Shown here: positions 1-52,739 of the stretch, in pieces
Layout: every line of letters starts with the position of its first letter
Position numbering within the stretch: position 1 is the stretch's first letter
Source of the DNA: Cinnamomum chago
Lineage: Eukaryota; Streptophyta; Magnoliopsida; Laurales; Lauraceae
Reading direction: 5' to 3'
NCBI GenBank assembly: GCA_038049695.1
Contig: CP142456.1
Location: 71,207,422-71,271,421 of the forward strand
Length of the DNA: 64,000 bases
Translations under genes and position numbers: made by a program
Notes under the pieces: model-generated
The model's input: only the letters and a program-made list of their open reading frames with translations
Database searches by the model: none
What the model was told of the DNA's origin: nothing

Positions 1-462
1 TACCCGACGACCCAAATTTTTGAGTTGGGTTGTGTACGTGGGCCCCACCTAGTGATCTGTTGACGGATCTGAGTATGGGGATGGGTTCACAACAAATTTC
101 GGCAACTACTGGAAGTGGTCTCAGGTAGAACGAATCCAAATCCAAACTTTTGGACGGCTGAGATGAAAAGAAATGGACAAAACTGATTTTCTACAAAAAA
201 GGGTAGATGGCCTACCTCTGATGATCCATAAATCGTGAGAAAATCTTCATAAATATGTATAAATCCAGGCGACCAATATGGGCTGCTTCCGCTGAGTAGC
301 AGATGATGATCGCAGGTGGGCCACTCCTGATCTGAGATGATCAGGGAAGATCAGATATGATCTGGCTGAAGAAGATGATCACAGATGATCATAACCAGGC
401 TCCCAATGAATGGAAGATGAGTTGGGAGAAGATCAAAGATGGTCGACCTTGCTCTGATACCA
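1..462 (-). mobile_element. Copia element A: untranslated leader with primer binding site
   Basis: This is the 5' leader of a minus-strand Copia element whose body lies left of the window. The primer binding site is at 451-462 and reads TGGTATCAGAGC on the minus strand, complementary to the 3' end of plant initiator Met tRNA, directly beside the LTR at 463. The leader shares patches with the leaders of two other Copia elements here (about 5100-5596 and 33540-33974), including GACGACC, GTGGGCCCCAC, GGACGGCTGAGATGAAA and a GGTGGGCCAC box near the primer site. No gag start is visible, so coding sequence must begin further left. Confidence 0.75.
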
Positions 463-711
463 TGACATTTTTAGAGAGAGAGATGAAACACAGAACAAGA
501 GAAAGAGAGATGAATGTCATATCCCATTCTCGGATCTACTGATGTATATATAAGGGCTTAATACCCTAATTACAATCAATTACAATCAATTACAAATCAA
601 TCACAAATCTTAGATCCTAAAATTAAGTAACAACTTTGACTAGTTACAAAGCAATAAATGGGTACAATAAATGGGCCAAAATGGATGGGCCTGGATTGAC
701 ACTTAGTGACA
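463..711 (-). repeat. 5' LTR of Copia element A
   Basis: This 249-bp segment runs on the minus strand from TGTCACTAAG to AAAATGTCA, with the TG...CA ends of an LTR, and abuts a Met-tRNA primer binding site. On its other side it breaks the RNase H reading frame of element B, so A seems to have inserted into B. The 5-bp target duplicate next to it would be 712-716 (ACATG); its partner is outside the window. A TATA-like run lies near 545-552. Confidence 0.65.
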
Positions 712-3700
712 ACATGCTGACGGATGAAGTGACAATCAATCTCAATGTGCTTCGTCCGTTTGTGAAAGTTTGGATTATTAGCAATTTTGGTAGCACTGGT
801 ATTGTCCCCATGAAAAGGTGTAGAACTATCAACAAGGACACTGAATTCACAAAGAAGACGGTGGAGCCAGATGATTTCAGCACTGGTGGACGACATTGCC
901 TGATATTCGGCCTCAGTAGAAGATTTTGACACGGTGGTTTGCTTCTTGCACTTCCGCGAAATCAAAGAGCCGCCAAGAAACATACACCAGCCAGTGGTAG
1001 AGCGCTGAGAATAAGGGCAACCAGCCCAGTCGGCATCTACATATGCTGATAATCACAGAGAAGTATCAGAAGGGTAGAAGAGACCATGAGTAAGAGTGCC
1101 TTTAACGTAGCGAAGTATGCGCAAAGCAGCAACAAGATGGGGTTTGTGAGGATTGCTCACAAATTGGCTAACCGTATGAATTGCATGAGAAATATCAAGT
1201 CGAGTCATAGTTAAGTAGAGCAAACTACCAACTGTCCGCCGAAAAATAGAGGGATCATCCAAGGGAGGGCCATCCTCCGTACTGAGTTTGCTGTTTAATT
1301 CCATCGGCGTATCAAAAGTGTGAGCATCATCAAGTCTTGCTGAGGTGATCAAATCAGCAGCATATTTACGCTGATGGACTCGAATGCCTGATTTGGTACG
1401 CGAAAACTCAACTACTCAAGCCCCAGAAACTAGGTGAGAGGACCAAGATCCTTCATTCTGAAGTGACGAGTGAGATGGTGCTTGAGATCCGTAATGCCGG
1501 AAATATCATTGCCACTAATAATCATATCATCAACGTAGACTAAAAGGAATATGTAACCCTTCGGTGTCCATCTAAGAAATAGTGAATTGTCAGAATGACT
1601 CTGATGAAACCCAGCTTGAAGAATTGCTGCCCAGAATTTATCAAACCAAGCCCTGGGAGCTTGCTTAAGACCATAAAGAGATTTTCGCAACTTCCAAACA
1701 TGCTGAGGAGGACAAGGATATCCTGAAGGAGGTTTTAAGTAGACAGTCTCTTTCAAATAGCCATGAAGAAAGGCATTTTTGACATCCATTTGCCACAGAG
1801 GCCAGTTGCGGGCTGCAGCGACACAAAGAAGAGTACGAACGGTGGTCATTTTAGCCACTGGTGCAAATGTCTCCTCATAGTCAATGCCATACTCCTACTT
1901 GTAACCCTGCACAACCAATATGGCTTTGTAGCGATCAAGACTCCCATCAGAGTTAACTTTGACAGAGTAGATCCATTTACTGCCAATCACAGAGGCTTGT
2001 TCAGGAGTCGGTACCAAGTCCCATGTGTTGTTTGCTTCAAGAGCAAGCAACTCCTTAGTCATAGCATCCTGCCAGTATTGAATCTTCGAAACCTGTGATT
2101 AAGAGGTGGGTATAGGGGTACTATCCAAAGTAGTGAAAAGAGCAGGAAAACCATATCTGTTAGGAGCAACAAAAGGACGACTAGAGCGTCACAGTGGTAT
2201 GACATTATCAGTAGAGGAAGTATTAATACCTGAGGGTGTAGTAGGCAGCATTGGGATAGGATCAGGAGGAGGAGGCCCCACAGGAGGAACCGTGTTACGC
2301 CGGACATAGACATTGGTTATAGGTGGTGGAGAAGTAGTCGCAGGGAATTGTGGCAGATAATACACAGCCATGGGACGAGTATCCAAACGTAAAGAAAAGA
2401 AAGGAATGTGTTCCAAGAAGATCACATTACGAGATATGCGCATGCGTTTCTCGGAGTGGTCATAACACAGAAATCCCTTGTGTTCAGCACTGTAACCTAG
2501 GAAGATACATTTGGCAGCCTGTGGTGACAACTTAGTGCGCTCTGTAGGTGGAAGATGGACAAAGCACAAGCAACCAATAACACGTAAGTGAGAATATGAA
2601 GGGGTATGATCAAAGAGAGCTTCATATGGAGTAGTCTTTCCTAGAACGGAGCTAGGATGACGATTGAGAAGATACATAGCAGTCTGTGCAGCATCACACT
2701 AAAAATTTGGAGGAACTAAGGATGGAAGTAGGAGAGTACGAACAGTTTCAAGAATATGCTCGTTCTTCCTCTCCGCTACACCATTTTGCTGTGGAGTATG
2801 TGGGCAGGATTTTTGGTGAAGAATTCCTTTATCAGAAAGGAAGGCAGAAAAATCATGGGACATGTATTCTCCATCGGAGTCAGACCGAAGAATTTTTATA
2901 TCTGTCTTAAATTGTGTGTGGACCATATTGTAAAACTTTTGGAAAAGGGAAAATACTTCAGATTTGATGCACATGAAATAAATCCAAGTGAATCGAGAAT
3001 GATCATCAATAAAGGTCACATAATACTTAAACCCTGTCCTACTTAATGTGGGTGCAATTCCCCAAACATCAGTGTGAATGATATCAAAAGATGATAATGC
3101 ACGAGAACGATGAATAGGAAATGGAAAAATATGACTCTTACTCAAATAACACGTTTCACACTTTGAGTTAACTAAAGAGGACATTATTTTATTATCAATA
3201 GTGGGTTCTAAACAACCAATTTTAAAAAAAGAAACTAAAGAAGCATTGTTCACATGACCAAGACGACTATGCCACATAGTCCACATTTTATTGAAATGAG
3301 GATAAGAAGAAGAAAATAGGGAATGATGTCCAATGTCCAGCAGAAACAATCGACCATGTTTATTCCCCGTCGCGATCACCTTTCCAGTTTGCTACCCTTG
3401 TATGACACAACCAGTGAAAGAAAAGCTAATATGGTACCCATCATCAATAAGTTGCCCGACAGAAAGTAAATTGGCTGATAATTTGGGAACAAAGTAAACA
3501 TTGGAAAGGTGGAGGGACTGGCCAGAGACACCAGATAAAGTAATGGTACCAATTCCAGAAATGATTAATTGGTCTCCATTAGCAGTGGTGATTTTGTCTT
3601 TGTCAAGGTAAGGGTGAGAGGCTGTAAAGCTACTTTCCACAGAAGTCATGTGGTTTGAAGCTCCTAAATCTAAAAACCAGGTAGATGGGGTGATGGAGGA

Positions 3701-4812
3701 AGACAGAGAGATTGAAGAATGAAAAGCAGGAAATGCTAGAGGAGAAGGAGTTTGATACCGACCACCATTAAAACCCATAGATGCATAGGCGGAGGTCACC
3801 GTGTTCTGAATTAGTTCTTAAATCTGGGCTGGAGTCATGGATACAGCCCCGGAAGAAGTGCTTTCTATATCAGGAAGAGGTGCTTGAACTTGGAACGCAG
3901 CTGGAGCATTTTGTCTGGGCACGGTGGAAGGATTCTGCTTCTGTTGGGGCCCATTCTTTCGCTGCAAGCTGTGACAGTCATCAATAAGATGACCAGAACG
4001 TTTGCAATATCTGCAAACCAATTTCTTTCGACAATTCTTGGCCATATGACCGAAGCCTTTGCACTCATAGCATTGAGTAGGCTTCTGATTGGGGGCTGCC
4101 AGAAGAGCTGAATCAGCCGGGAGAGGAGCTAGGAAGGCCTTTGGTTCTTCAAGAATGGCACATTGAGAGTTGATGCGAAGTTCTTCTCGAAGGACTTCTT
4201 GGTAGCATGTATCCAGGTTCGTAGAGACTTCTTTATTCATGAGAGCAGACCGAACAGATTCGAATTCAGGTCTGAGATTCATAAGGAACTGGCTGATGTG
4301 GGTTTCCTCTTGTAATTTAAGATCCTCAGACAGAAACCCAGCAGACACAGTCTGAATAATCATAGCATCCCTCTCAGTCCATAAGGTGAGAAATCCATTG
4401 AAGTATGCCTGCACAGATCTATTGCCTTGACGGAATTTTGCAATTTCACTGTCTAGTTGAAATTTGCGAGCTTTATTTGTTTGATGATAAACATTCTTGA
4501 GATGACCCCACATATCAGATGCGGTAGTATATGCTTGAAAAGCATTGGCAAGAGAAGGGTCAATGGAGGTAAGAATCTAAGTGATGACCTTAGCATTTTC
4601 TTTAGACCAGGTGGGTAATGCTTTTGTGTCGTAGTATTTATAGCAGGTTTAGTTATCGACCCATCAAGGTAATCAAACAGTCCCTGGCCTTCTACAAAAT
4701 TCTTCAGATGAAAAGACCAGGCCATATAGTTTTTCCCATTAAACTTAACGGGGATAACATCGTACTTGTCCATTGCAACAGATAGGAGTGAAGAGACAAC
4801 AGTAGTAACCAA
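712..4812 (-). pseudogene. Copia element B gag-pol polyprotein, degenerate
   Basis: Reading right to left, the domains are: gag with a GKNYMAW motif (about 4812-3818) and two zinc knuckles, CYECKGFGHMAKNC and CRYCKRSGHLIDDC; protease near 3690 with the active-site triplet context changed to DLGA from DSGA; GAG-pre-integrase and integrase core (about 3379-2700); integrase C-terminal part (2677-2189); reverse transcriptase with YVDDMIISG (1858-1430); and RNase H (about 1352-712). Gag, protease, integrase, RT and RNase H lie in separate frames divided by stop codons or shifts, so it is not functional. The RNase H end is cut at 711/712 by element A. The gag-protease-integrase-RT order is diagnostic of Copia; short LTRs and two zinc knuckles suggest an Ale-like lineage (inference). 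Confidence 0.9.
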
Positions 4813-5596
4813 CCAATATTCGAGAAGCAGAAAACAAGATTAGTTTGATTGCTATGAACAGCAGCAAACAGCCCCCAAAGTGCAATTTACCCAGAATAGC
4901 CCCAACAGTGCACTAACAATGCAGCCAACAGTGCACGAATAACAGTAACTAGCAAAGAGGGAACCAAACAGTCCAGCAGTAGAGAAATTATCAATCATAA
5001 TTGATAAAAAGATGTAATCTGAGATGATTGTACTAACCAAGCATGAAGGATGCAGTTTGGATGGCTGAGATATGCATCCAGAAGAAAATAACCCAACTCA
5101 GTCCCAAATATGGCAAAAAGAGTGCCAGACGACCAGAATTTTCTGGGCAGAAGCTGTCTGTGGGCCCCACAAAGCGGTCCAATCACAGATCAGGATTGCT
5201 CATGTTGGAAGAGATCAATTGTATGACCTCCAGTCCAAGTTTGATGAGATTTGGATACAGATCCACAAATCTGTACCGTTGTGATGAAAACCTTTTGAGA
5301 AAAAGGACCCAAACTCATCAGATGAAGTGGTAGAACAGTAACTTAACTGTTGATTAAAAAATCCAAAAAAAATCTTCAAAATACTCCTGAAGGGTAGTCG
5401 ATCATCATGAGAGTGGTTGTTGGTAGCCGGAGATTGATCAAAGGTGGGCCACGTTGATCAGATGAACTCCAGGCATGTATCAACAGAGAAAAGGCACGAG
5501 ATGAAGATACATCAGTAGAGAAGTATTTCGAAGATGGTTGGAAAGCCTCTTAGGCTAATAAAAAAACAACTCTCAGAACCTTGGTCTCTGATACCA
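4813..5596 (-). mobile_element. Copia element B: leader and primer binding site
   Basis: Non-coding leader between the LTR and gag. The primer binding site at 5583-5596 reads TGGTATCAGAGACC on the minus strand, a near-perfect match to the initiator Met tRNA complement. The segment about 5110-5470 aligns by eye with 33540-33870 of Copia element C, although the LTRs of the two elements do not resemble each other. Confidence 0.75.
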
Positions 5597-5846
5597 TGAA
5601 ATGATATGAAATGATAGAAGGAAGAAAGAGACGAGTTTGGAGAGAACTTGATACCTCAATGTGAGGTTCGTTTGAATATTTATAATTACATTATCCCCTA
5701 ATCAAGGGCCCTAAACATCCTAATTAGTACAATCAGAATAATGAATAATCAATCTCCTAATCTATACAAGGAAGTAAATAAGAGACAAAATAGAAACATA
5801 TCAAAAGATGATCCCACACGTGGGATTTTATATACAGCTGTGTACA
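5597..5846 (-). repeat. 5' LTR of Copia element B (outer edge estimated)
   Basis: The inner edge is fixed by the primer binding site ending at 5596. The outer edge is estimated at the TGTACACAGC (minus strand) start near 5846, giving about 250 bp, close to the LTR lengths of elements A and C. The partner LTR is not in the window, so the edge cannot be confirmed by comparison or by a target duplication. Confidence 0.45.
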
Positions 5847-6908
5847 AGCCACATTATCTTCTACAGTATGTTCCCATGTGGAGCTTGCACGTGCAACCGG
5901 GGTGGGGGTGGGGGTGGGGTTTGATTATGATATACATTGTTATGCCGTTCTCTATCAGCTTAAGCTTTTGGAGTAAGTGGTCGTCAACATGGACTACTTA
6001 TATATTAAGCTAGCTCTACTATGGCCCGTATGCATATACTAAAATTGAATTAACTATCTAGCAGTAAATATATTAGTCATTGGGACATAAAGATGATTTG
6101 ATTGATCTGATTTTGGTTTATGATAATCCAAGAAAGGAAAAAGAGAAATGGAAAAGGAGAAATGAACTTTGGCTACATAAATGAAGGTGTTCAATGGATG
6201 CAAGTTTTTGAAACTAGAAACGGAATTGAACTTCAAATTGTTTTCTTTACTGTGTAATAGAAGCTAATTCTCTACATCTATTTTGACACTGAGTTCCCTT
6301 GTATTTGAACTACGCCAAGGTTCTGCTTTCAGCCTCTATTTCATCATGGTTATGGACAATATAATGTCACGTGTATGGGTGTGTGTTTGTATACGCATGC
6401 CAATTAGGACCAATTAAATGAACTTCAGTTATTTCTGCAACTGAAACTGGAGTGGATTCCATTGTCTTCCTCTGGTTGTGACTCCATTGGAAACCTTCCA
6501 GCTGACTGAAGGAATACATTGATCGATGATGGACATGTGCTCAACCTGGGCTTCCTCCTCACATCAAACACATTGAATTTAGTGTCATTCATATATCATT
6601 TAACACATGAAACATGAACAATATAAGCACAAAATGTATTAAAAATCCACTCTGCAAATGGGGCACAGACTTTTGTGGACCATAGGATCCTACATTTGGC
6701 CTTTTCTCAATGAGGATTGCCAGCTATTTAAAAGATGAAAGAGGCCCTTACACTTTTTTGCTTCTTTTTTTATTTTTTACCTGTTTGAACCTTTGAATAA
6801 CCAATGTGCGTGTAATCGTACTCTCCTTTTTCTGCTAACATATTGGTTCTGTTCTTACATGTTGATTCATCCACTTCATTTTTTATTATTTGATTATCAT
6901 TTTTACAG
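5847..6908 (+). other. Intron remainder upstream of the first visible BEACH exon
   Basis: I see no coding exon here. A stretch near 5935-6005 (GTTATGCCGTTCTCTATCAG, then TTAAGCTTTTGG) resembles the LTR remnants at about 43835 and 44030. A short LINE relic lies at about 6285-6365. The T-rich tract at 6755-6785 and the TTTTTACAG acceptor at 6900-6908 lead into the exon at 6909. Confidence 0.5.
6285..6365 (+). mobile_element. LINE reverse transcriptase relic
   Basis: The fragment decodes to a sequence like LRQGSAFSLYFIMVMDNI, corresponding to the [18 protein letters not shown] motif of the longer LINE at 28951-31552. It is only about 80 bp and carries no element ends. Confidence 0.55.
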
Positions 6909-47374
<40,466 letters not shown>

Positions 47375-49317
47375 AGTTTTATGCCATCGGATTTTGTTTA
47401 GAGGAGGTAATACAAGAGATATCGTTCGAAGAATAGTGTAGGCTAGAGAAAGAATACAAAACCAACTGATGAAGTCAAGAACTCCAGTGGAACACTTCGT
47501 ATCTGTTTGTTGAGGGATTTGGGTGTAACATATGTATCCATGAAAAGGATGTGCAAGAAGAAGTCTGCATCTCATTTATCTTGTACAAGTTGCTTCATTC
47601 CTTTTCCTCAATTTAGTAGATTAGTTGCTTTTATTCTTGTGATATATCCAAGGTTGCCATTGGCCATTTTGTGGTTCAGTTCCAACTACATTTTTTTATA
47701 GTTATAATCAGAATTTTTGTTGGGAATTCCTGGCAGTCTCTAGGTGCTGTCTACATGAGTTCCCCAAAAAAACCATTTGATTGAGAGAATTTCAAGACAG
47801 TGGGTTTTTGAGTTGTGAAATGGCTTTTTAAGCCTTTTGATTTCTCCAAATTCTGGAAGTCAAGTTCCTGACTCCTACAGAAGCATTCAGGAGGACAACA
47901 TTGGAGAAATTAGACAACAGTTATGAAATAACTATTTTGACACATGCATCTGCATGCACGTATTAAAGGCCTGTTTGATTGGTATGATGGAATCGCCCAT
48001 ACATTCCCAAGATGAAGCCTATCAATCAATAGGAATAGCTTGACAACCCATCCTTAAAGAAGGGACATGCAAATGCATAAAAAAAAAAAAAAAGAGGTTT
48101 TAAAACTTTTCATGGTAGTATTAATATGGGATTAGATAGAATTTTATTGGTGTCAGTGTTGAATGATTATAAAAATAAGAAGCAATAAAACAATATAAAT
48201 TTATGAGAATAAATTAATAATTTTTTTATGTGACATTGGAATGTGTTCATTGCACATCAAGTATTTTGATTTTACTTTTCATTTCGATCAAGTTTGTCAA
48301 GCATGATTACTCTTATAAAAGGGTCCAATTTCAATTCGAGTGACATAATGAGATTTATTGGAGACGAGTCTAAAGGTTGGCCCCACTTACAAATTAAAAA
48401 AATATAAAAAGTACACAATTCTCAGGATTATTTTGGTCAAAGTAAAAAATTATATAACCCTGGTGAGTACATTGGTCATAATTTTAAATTAAAAAGTGTA
48501 ATAGATGTAAGTTTCTTTGTTATCAAGAAAGAGCAGTTTCTCCTTTAGATCCATTTTGATCAAAAAAGTTAGAAAACAAGCGATACAATTATCTTAACCA
48601 TATTTGAAAATCAAAAGTGACTAAAATTTATGAAAATGATAGTTTTACCCTTACACCCATTAAACAAAAATAAGTATATTATTATTTTAAAAAAATGTCA
48701 TTATTTTATCCAAAGTCCCAATGGCCTCTCTCTTAATAACTCTCTCGTGCACCGGAAGTCTAATCATGTATTTTGAAACTTTCATTAAGTCAATGGTGGG
48801 TTATGCATAGATTCGATCAATTATAACCAATTATAAGTACAGATGTTGATTATCATTATGATCGATTTAATGAAATGGGCCCTATATTGAGAAAAATATA
48901 TTTATGTAGGATTATTCTCTCATTTAATGTAATTTTTAATGTTACAGGCCTTAGAGAAAACTAAAGTCTTAGCTTTTGAAATTATATATATAAGGATAAA
49001 AGACATCGGCAAAAGTATGATTTTACTCTAAAAAATTACGGTGTTTAGAAGACTACTAATTTTGGGGACACGGAAGGTATTAAAATGAGAAATAGGGGCC
49101 TATTTCAAAATACTTAAACCAGATGGGGCTATTTACAAATTTCTAAAAACCTTAGGGATTATATACCAAAAAAACACTTATATATTGATATTGACACGTG
49201 GCATTATAAGTAGTTCCCTGCAAATACTCTCAAAATTATCTTAGTTTATTGCTCCTCTATTTTATCATTATCCTTTCCACCCATTGTTCTTCCCTAAAAT
49301 ATAGCATATATATATAT
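47375..49317. other. 3' UTR of the BEACH gene and AT-rich intergenic DNA
   Basis: The first few hundred bases after the stop are probably 3' UTR. From about 48000 the sequence is AT-rich with short A runs and no recognised gene or repeat end. Confidence 0.4.
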
Positions 49318-49321
49318 ATAT

Positions 49322-49469
49322 GGAAGATGCTCCAATGAGAGATATCTCTCACCTTATATGAGAGATTGTGTGGAGGCCCTCACATCCATATCCAATGCCA
49401 ACAACTTAAATGTGAGGGCTTCCACCCATATCTCTCATATAAGGTGAGAGATATCTCATAAGAGTATCT

Positions 49470-49471
<2 letters not shown>
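49322..49471. mobile_element. Foldback MITE, copy 2
   Basis: Inverted ends around GGAAGATGCTCCAATGAGAG and GGAGATACTCTTATGAGA (inverted right end), in (TA)n. The loop CCATATCCAATGCCAACAAC is the reverse complement of the loop in the copy at 7785-7915. A (TA)n/(GA)n run follows to about 49518. Confidence 0.75.
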
Positions 49472-49518
<47 letters not shown>

Positions 49519-49808
49519 AAAGTGTGGCCAAGTGGGGCCCAAATGATGGTTATCTGAATGGACCACACACACAGTCCCCTTGAATTTCACATGGGGCCCA
49601 CCTTCGCAACCCATCTGATGTACTGTACACCGTTGGATCGACTGCACACTCATCTGAATGGGCTGTACACCGTTAAACTTGTGGGGCCTAGATGGAGGTG
49701 AAGGGTGAGGGAACTTTCAGTCCCCCTAGTACCAGTCCGAGCTAGGGGCCCATGTTGAAGTGCTCACTCGCATACTGGATCAGTACTCATTTATATTAAT
49801 ATATATAT

Positions 49809-49963
49809 AGAGATATGCACCTATGAGAGATGCCCTCACCTTACCATGAGAGATAAGGTGGGGGCTCTTACATCCATATCCAATACCAACAACTTAAATG
49901 TGATGGCCGCTACCCCTATCTCTCATAGCAATGTGAGAGATGCTCTCAGATGAGCACCTCCCA
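49809..49963. mobile_element. Foldback MITE, copy 3
   Basis: Same family as the copies at 7785 and 49322: TATGCACCTATGAGAGATGC at the left, a CCATATCCAATACCAACAAC loop in the copy-2 orientation, and GAGCACCTCCCATATATAT at the right. Confidence 0.7.
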
Positions 49964-50014
49964 TATATATATAGGAGCGCTTAAAAAAACGCCGCTTCTA
50001 GTTTAGTCCATTAG

Positions 50015-50175
50015 GATGCATGATGATCATGAAAGTGCATTGGATGGAAAGATCCAAATGAGGCCTACTACCTATGTGTAAAATCTTGAGCCCATAAGAT
50101 CATACTAACCTTTTGATCTATGACTCTAAAATTTAATAGTTTAGAAGCATCATTTTATTATAATTTCAATCCAAC
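50015..50175. repeat. Dispersed repeat related to 7935-8745
   Basis: Shares the order GAAAGATCCAAATGAGGCC, then AACCTTTTGATCTATGACTC, then AATTTAATAG and CAATCCAACGG with the tandem pair at 7935-8745. No coding content. Confidence 0.6.
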
Positions 50176-50344
50176 GGTGAGGAAAAGTTGGATGAATGTT
50201 AAACTTGGACTTGTGACTATTCATTGGGAGGTAGTGTGTGAAAAGACTTGATTTACTTAACATGGGCCCTATGACCAAAAAAAGAGGGGCGCAAAAAGGG
50301 GGCATTTTTAAAGTGGGGCATTTTTTAGAATTTTCCACACACAC

Positions 50345-50996
50345 ATATAGGGGTCAACTCTCCTAAGCTCAAGCTTAGGATAAGGTAAGCTCAAGTGTGT
50401 GGTGGGGCACACTTGGGGACCCACACGGGGATGGGGATGGAGGGGAATTTCAAGGACTCCTCGGGATCTTACTCTCTGCAAAAAATCAACATCAACCGTG
50501 ATTTCTATCATCTCCATATGGGCCCAAAAGTTTAATGGTCAACAATAGATTTGGATCAATACATAGTCGATCCAATGGTCTAGTAAATTTGGATCTGACC
50601 AAAAGTTGGTGGACATGTGCAATTTAGGTGGGTCAAGTGTTTGAATTGACCAAAGGTGGGCCCCACAAGCATGAGCTTAAGAGATTTTATCCTAAACTTG
50701 AGCTTAGGATAAGGTAATATGAGGTAAGCCTGTGGTGGGGCCCACCTAGGGATCCACATGGGGGTGGGGGTTGGGCGGTATTTCAAGGACTCCTTGAGAC
50801 CCTTCTCTTTGCAAAAAATCAGTTACAACCATGGTTTCTATCTTCTCCATTTAGGCCCCAAAAGTTTAAAGGTCATTAGTCCATTCGGATCGGTACACAG
50901 TTGATCCAACGGTCCGATAAATTTGAATCTTATCAAAAGCTTGTGGACATGTGCAATTTAGGGGAGCGAGGCTTGTGTGTTTAGTCCATTTGGTCC

Positions 50997-51031
<35 letters not shown>

Positions 51032-51145
51032 TAGACCATTTGCTTAGCGTGAGCTTACGGAATGGGGGTCGTGTGTTTAGTTCATCTGGTTAGCGTGAGT
51101 TTACAGAATTTATCCTAAGCTTTAGATTAGGAGAGCATTGCCCAT
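50345..51145. repeat. Tandem repeat pair (about 350-bp unit) with a poly-G run
   Basis: Two direct units begin near GAGCTTAGGATAAGGTAA (about 50370 and 50699) and share CAAGGACTCCT, TGCAAAAAATCA, GTTTCTATC, CGATCCAATGGTC/TGATCCAACGGTC and GTGGACATGTGCAATTTAGG. The outer borders are inverted: TCTCCTAAGCTCAAGCTTAG at the left and CTAAGCTTTAGATTAGGAGA at the right, suggesting one TIR-type element. A 31-base G run lies at 50999-51029. Confidence 0.65.
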
Positions 51146-51268
51146 ATATGTATGTAGAGGATTTTACCTAAAAATTAACTTTATGTGGGCAGTGCACCAA
51201 ACAGAGAACTTTAGCCAAACTCAAATCAAACAGGGAATCCGTACAAAAAAACCAAACTTTTTTACCGT

Positions 51269-51515
51269 TCTTTTTTTTTTTTTTTTTTTTTGTGGTCACT
51301 ATCAAAGTTCATTTTCTGTGTTGAGAGTCAACAGCGACACTCGCTATAACAAGCGAGAATCGCCGTTGACCCTGAGCAGGCATAAACTCCTCATCTTCTT
51401 TCTTCTTCCTCTCTTCCCCAAGCCCAACTTGGGTCCGCCCTTGGTTCTCACCTTGTTGCCCAGGATTCGAACCCTGAGTACGCCACCTCTTCCCACTGGT
51501 ATGGACTTCTATCCC
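51269..51515 (-). mobile_element. Possible tRNA-derived SINE
   Basis: On the minus strand a B-box-like GGTTCGAATCCTGGG (about 51461-51475) is preceded by an A-box-like ACCAGTGGGAAGAGG, and the segment ends with a run of about 22 A (T at 51270-51291 on plus). This order suits a tRNA-derived SINE. The 5' border is not clear and I found no target duplication, so it may be a different repeat. Confidence 0.4.
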
Positions 51516-52739
51516 ATTTGTATGTACTTCTTTCCCACTTGTGTGGGCCAAGCTGGCTGTCCTCCCATATACGGGCTCTCTCTTGGGGTGATTTATTATT
51601 ATTATTATTATTATTTTGCATACGGCTTTCAGACCAGGTTTATCTAAAATTTAGGCTTCACCTTGAATAGACAAGGGAGAATTTAAGAAACGGGCCATCA
51701 GGATGGGCATGACTGATTAAATTGCTTGTGTTTGGAAAAAAACCAATAAGTATTGGGATGATGGTAATTAGGCTGATTTCTAGGTCCAGCAACACAAATC
51801 TGTGTGTGATTATGTCCACTTTTAGATGCCCACGCCATAGTATGATGAAAGTTTTTGTCTATACGTAGTCGGCATATTTCAGAAATTTTAGTTCTGTATA
51901 GGCCCAACCATATCATAGTCAAAACATATATGAATCCACTTGTTTTTTTTTTTTGGTAATGCATAGTTGCATACTCATATGAGGTTTTGATGCCACACGA
52001 AAAGCTGGAAGGATCACTTGCAATACAACCATCCCATCCCATTAAATGATAAAACAATCCACCAGCGTTTCAACAAAGCAAACCATTGGATTAAGCACAC
52101 TACTTTGATAACATTAGATGGCAGATGTGAGAGACAGTTTGATTCAGTGGTTTGCCTTGAAGAAGTGTACAAGCACCGTATCAAATCAAATTTATTCTTG
52201 TGATAGATTTGGTTGTGTATCATGATTCCTCTAATATTGTTTTTAAGCACCCAATGAGATGGAAATAATTTTCTCCAGCAGAGTTCAGAGTGGCAAGGAT
52301 ATCTTACAAAAATCCAGGCCAATGGATTGGTCTGCATAATGGGAAGTAAATTTGCAAAAACATGTGGTACAAAAGACATACCAAAAGAGAATATAACTAC
52401 TCAAAATCTGAATTAAGTTGGTGGGCTCAATAGGTTTTCAGTGAAGGCAGCAGACGTCAATGTCAAAAGTATAGCAAAATGACAAAATACAAACCTGGTA
52501 TGATTATTTTAATAAAAAAATAGCCAAAGAAAATTATCGCCGTCATCATCAAAGCCTTGTCCAACTATGTTGGGTACGGGTCCAGTTACATAAACTATAT
52601 GTTTCTTCATTTCGATCAATTCTGAGCAAGGAGTGAGCTTACCACAGACAGATGGGGATATGGGGTCCGGCTACATGAACTAGAAGAAAATTATTTCAGA
52701 TTGGAGTAAGGTAAAAAAACAGAAGATAGAAAGGAAAAC
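51516..52739. other. Intergenic DNA, 3' side of the OMA1-like gene
   Basis: Holds an (ATT)n microsatellite at about 51593-51617, a T run near 51940, and a LINE end at 52545-52690. No gene recognised. Confidence 0.4.
52545..52690 (-). mobile_element. LINE 3'-end relic
   Basis: On the minus strand: TTCATGTAGCCGGACCCCAT, then GATCGAAATGAAGAAACATA and, after a diverged second copy of the tail, CAAGGCTTTGATGATGACGG. It matches the 3' ends of the LINEs at 14900 and 31520 and carries the GAT-type tail. Confidence 0.6.

Noticed and set aside
636..929. Plus-strand open frame opposite the Copia B RNase H
   Set aside because: Shadow of the coding strand; it has no family resemblance.
51455..51480. tRNA gene
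   Set aside because: Only a B-box and T-arm-like text is present; no cloverleaf with acceptor and anticodon arms can be drawn.
51138..51647. Host gene of about 170 codons
   Set aside because: The frame crosses a poly-T run, a likely SINE and an ATT microsatellite; the translation is not protein-like.
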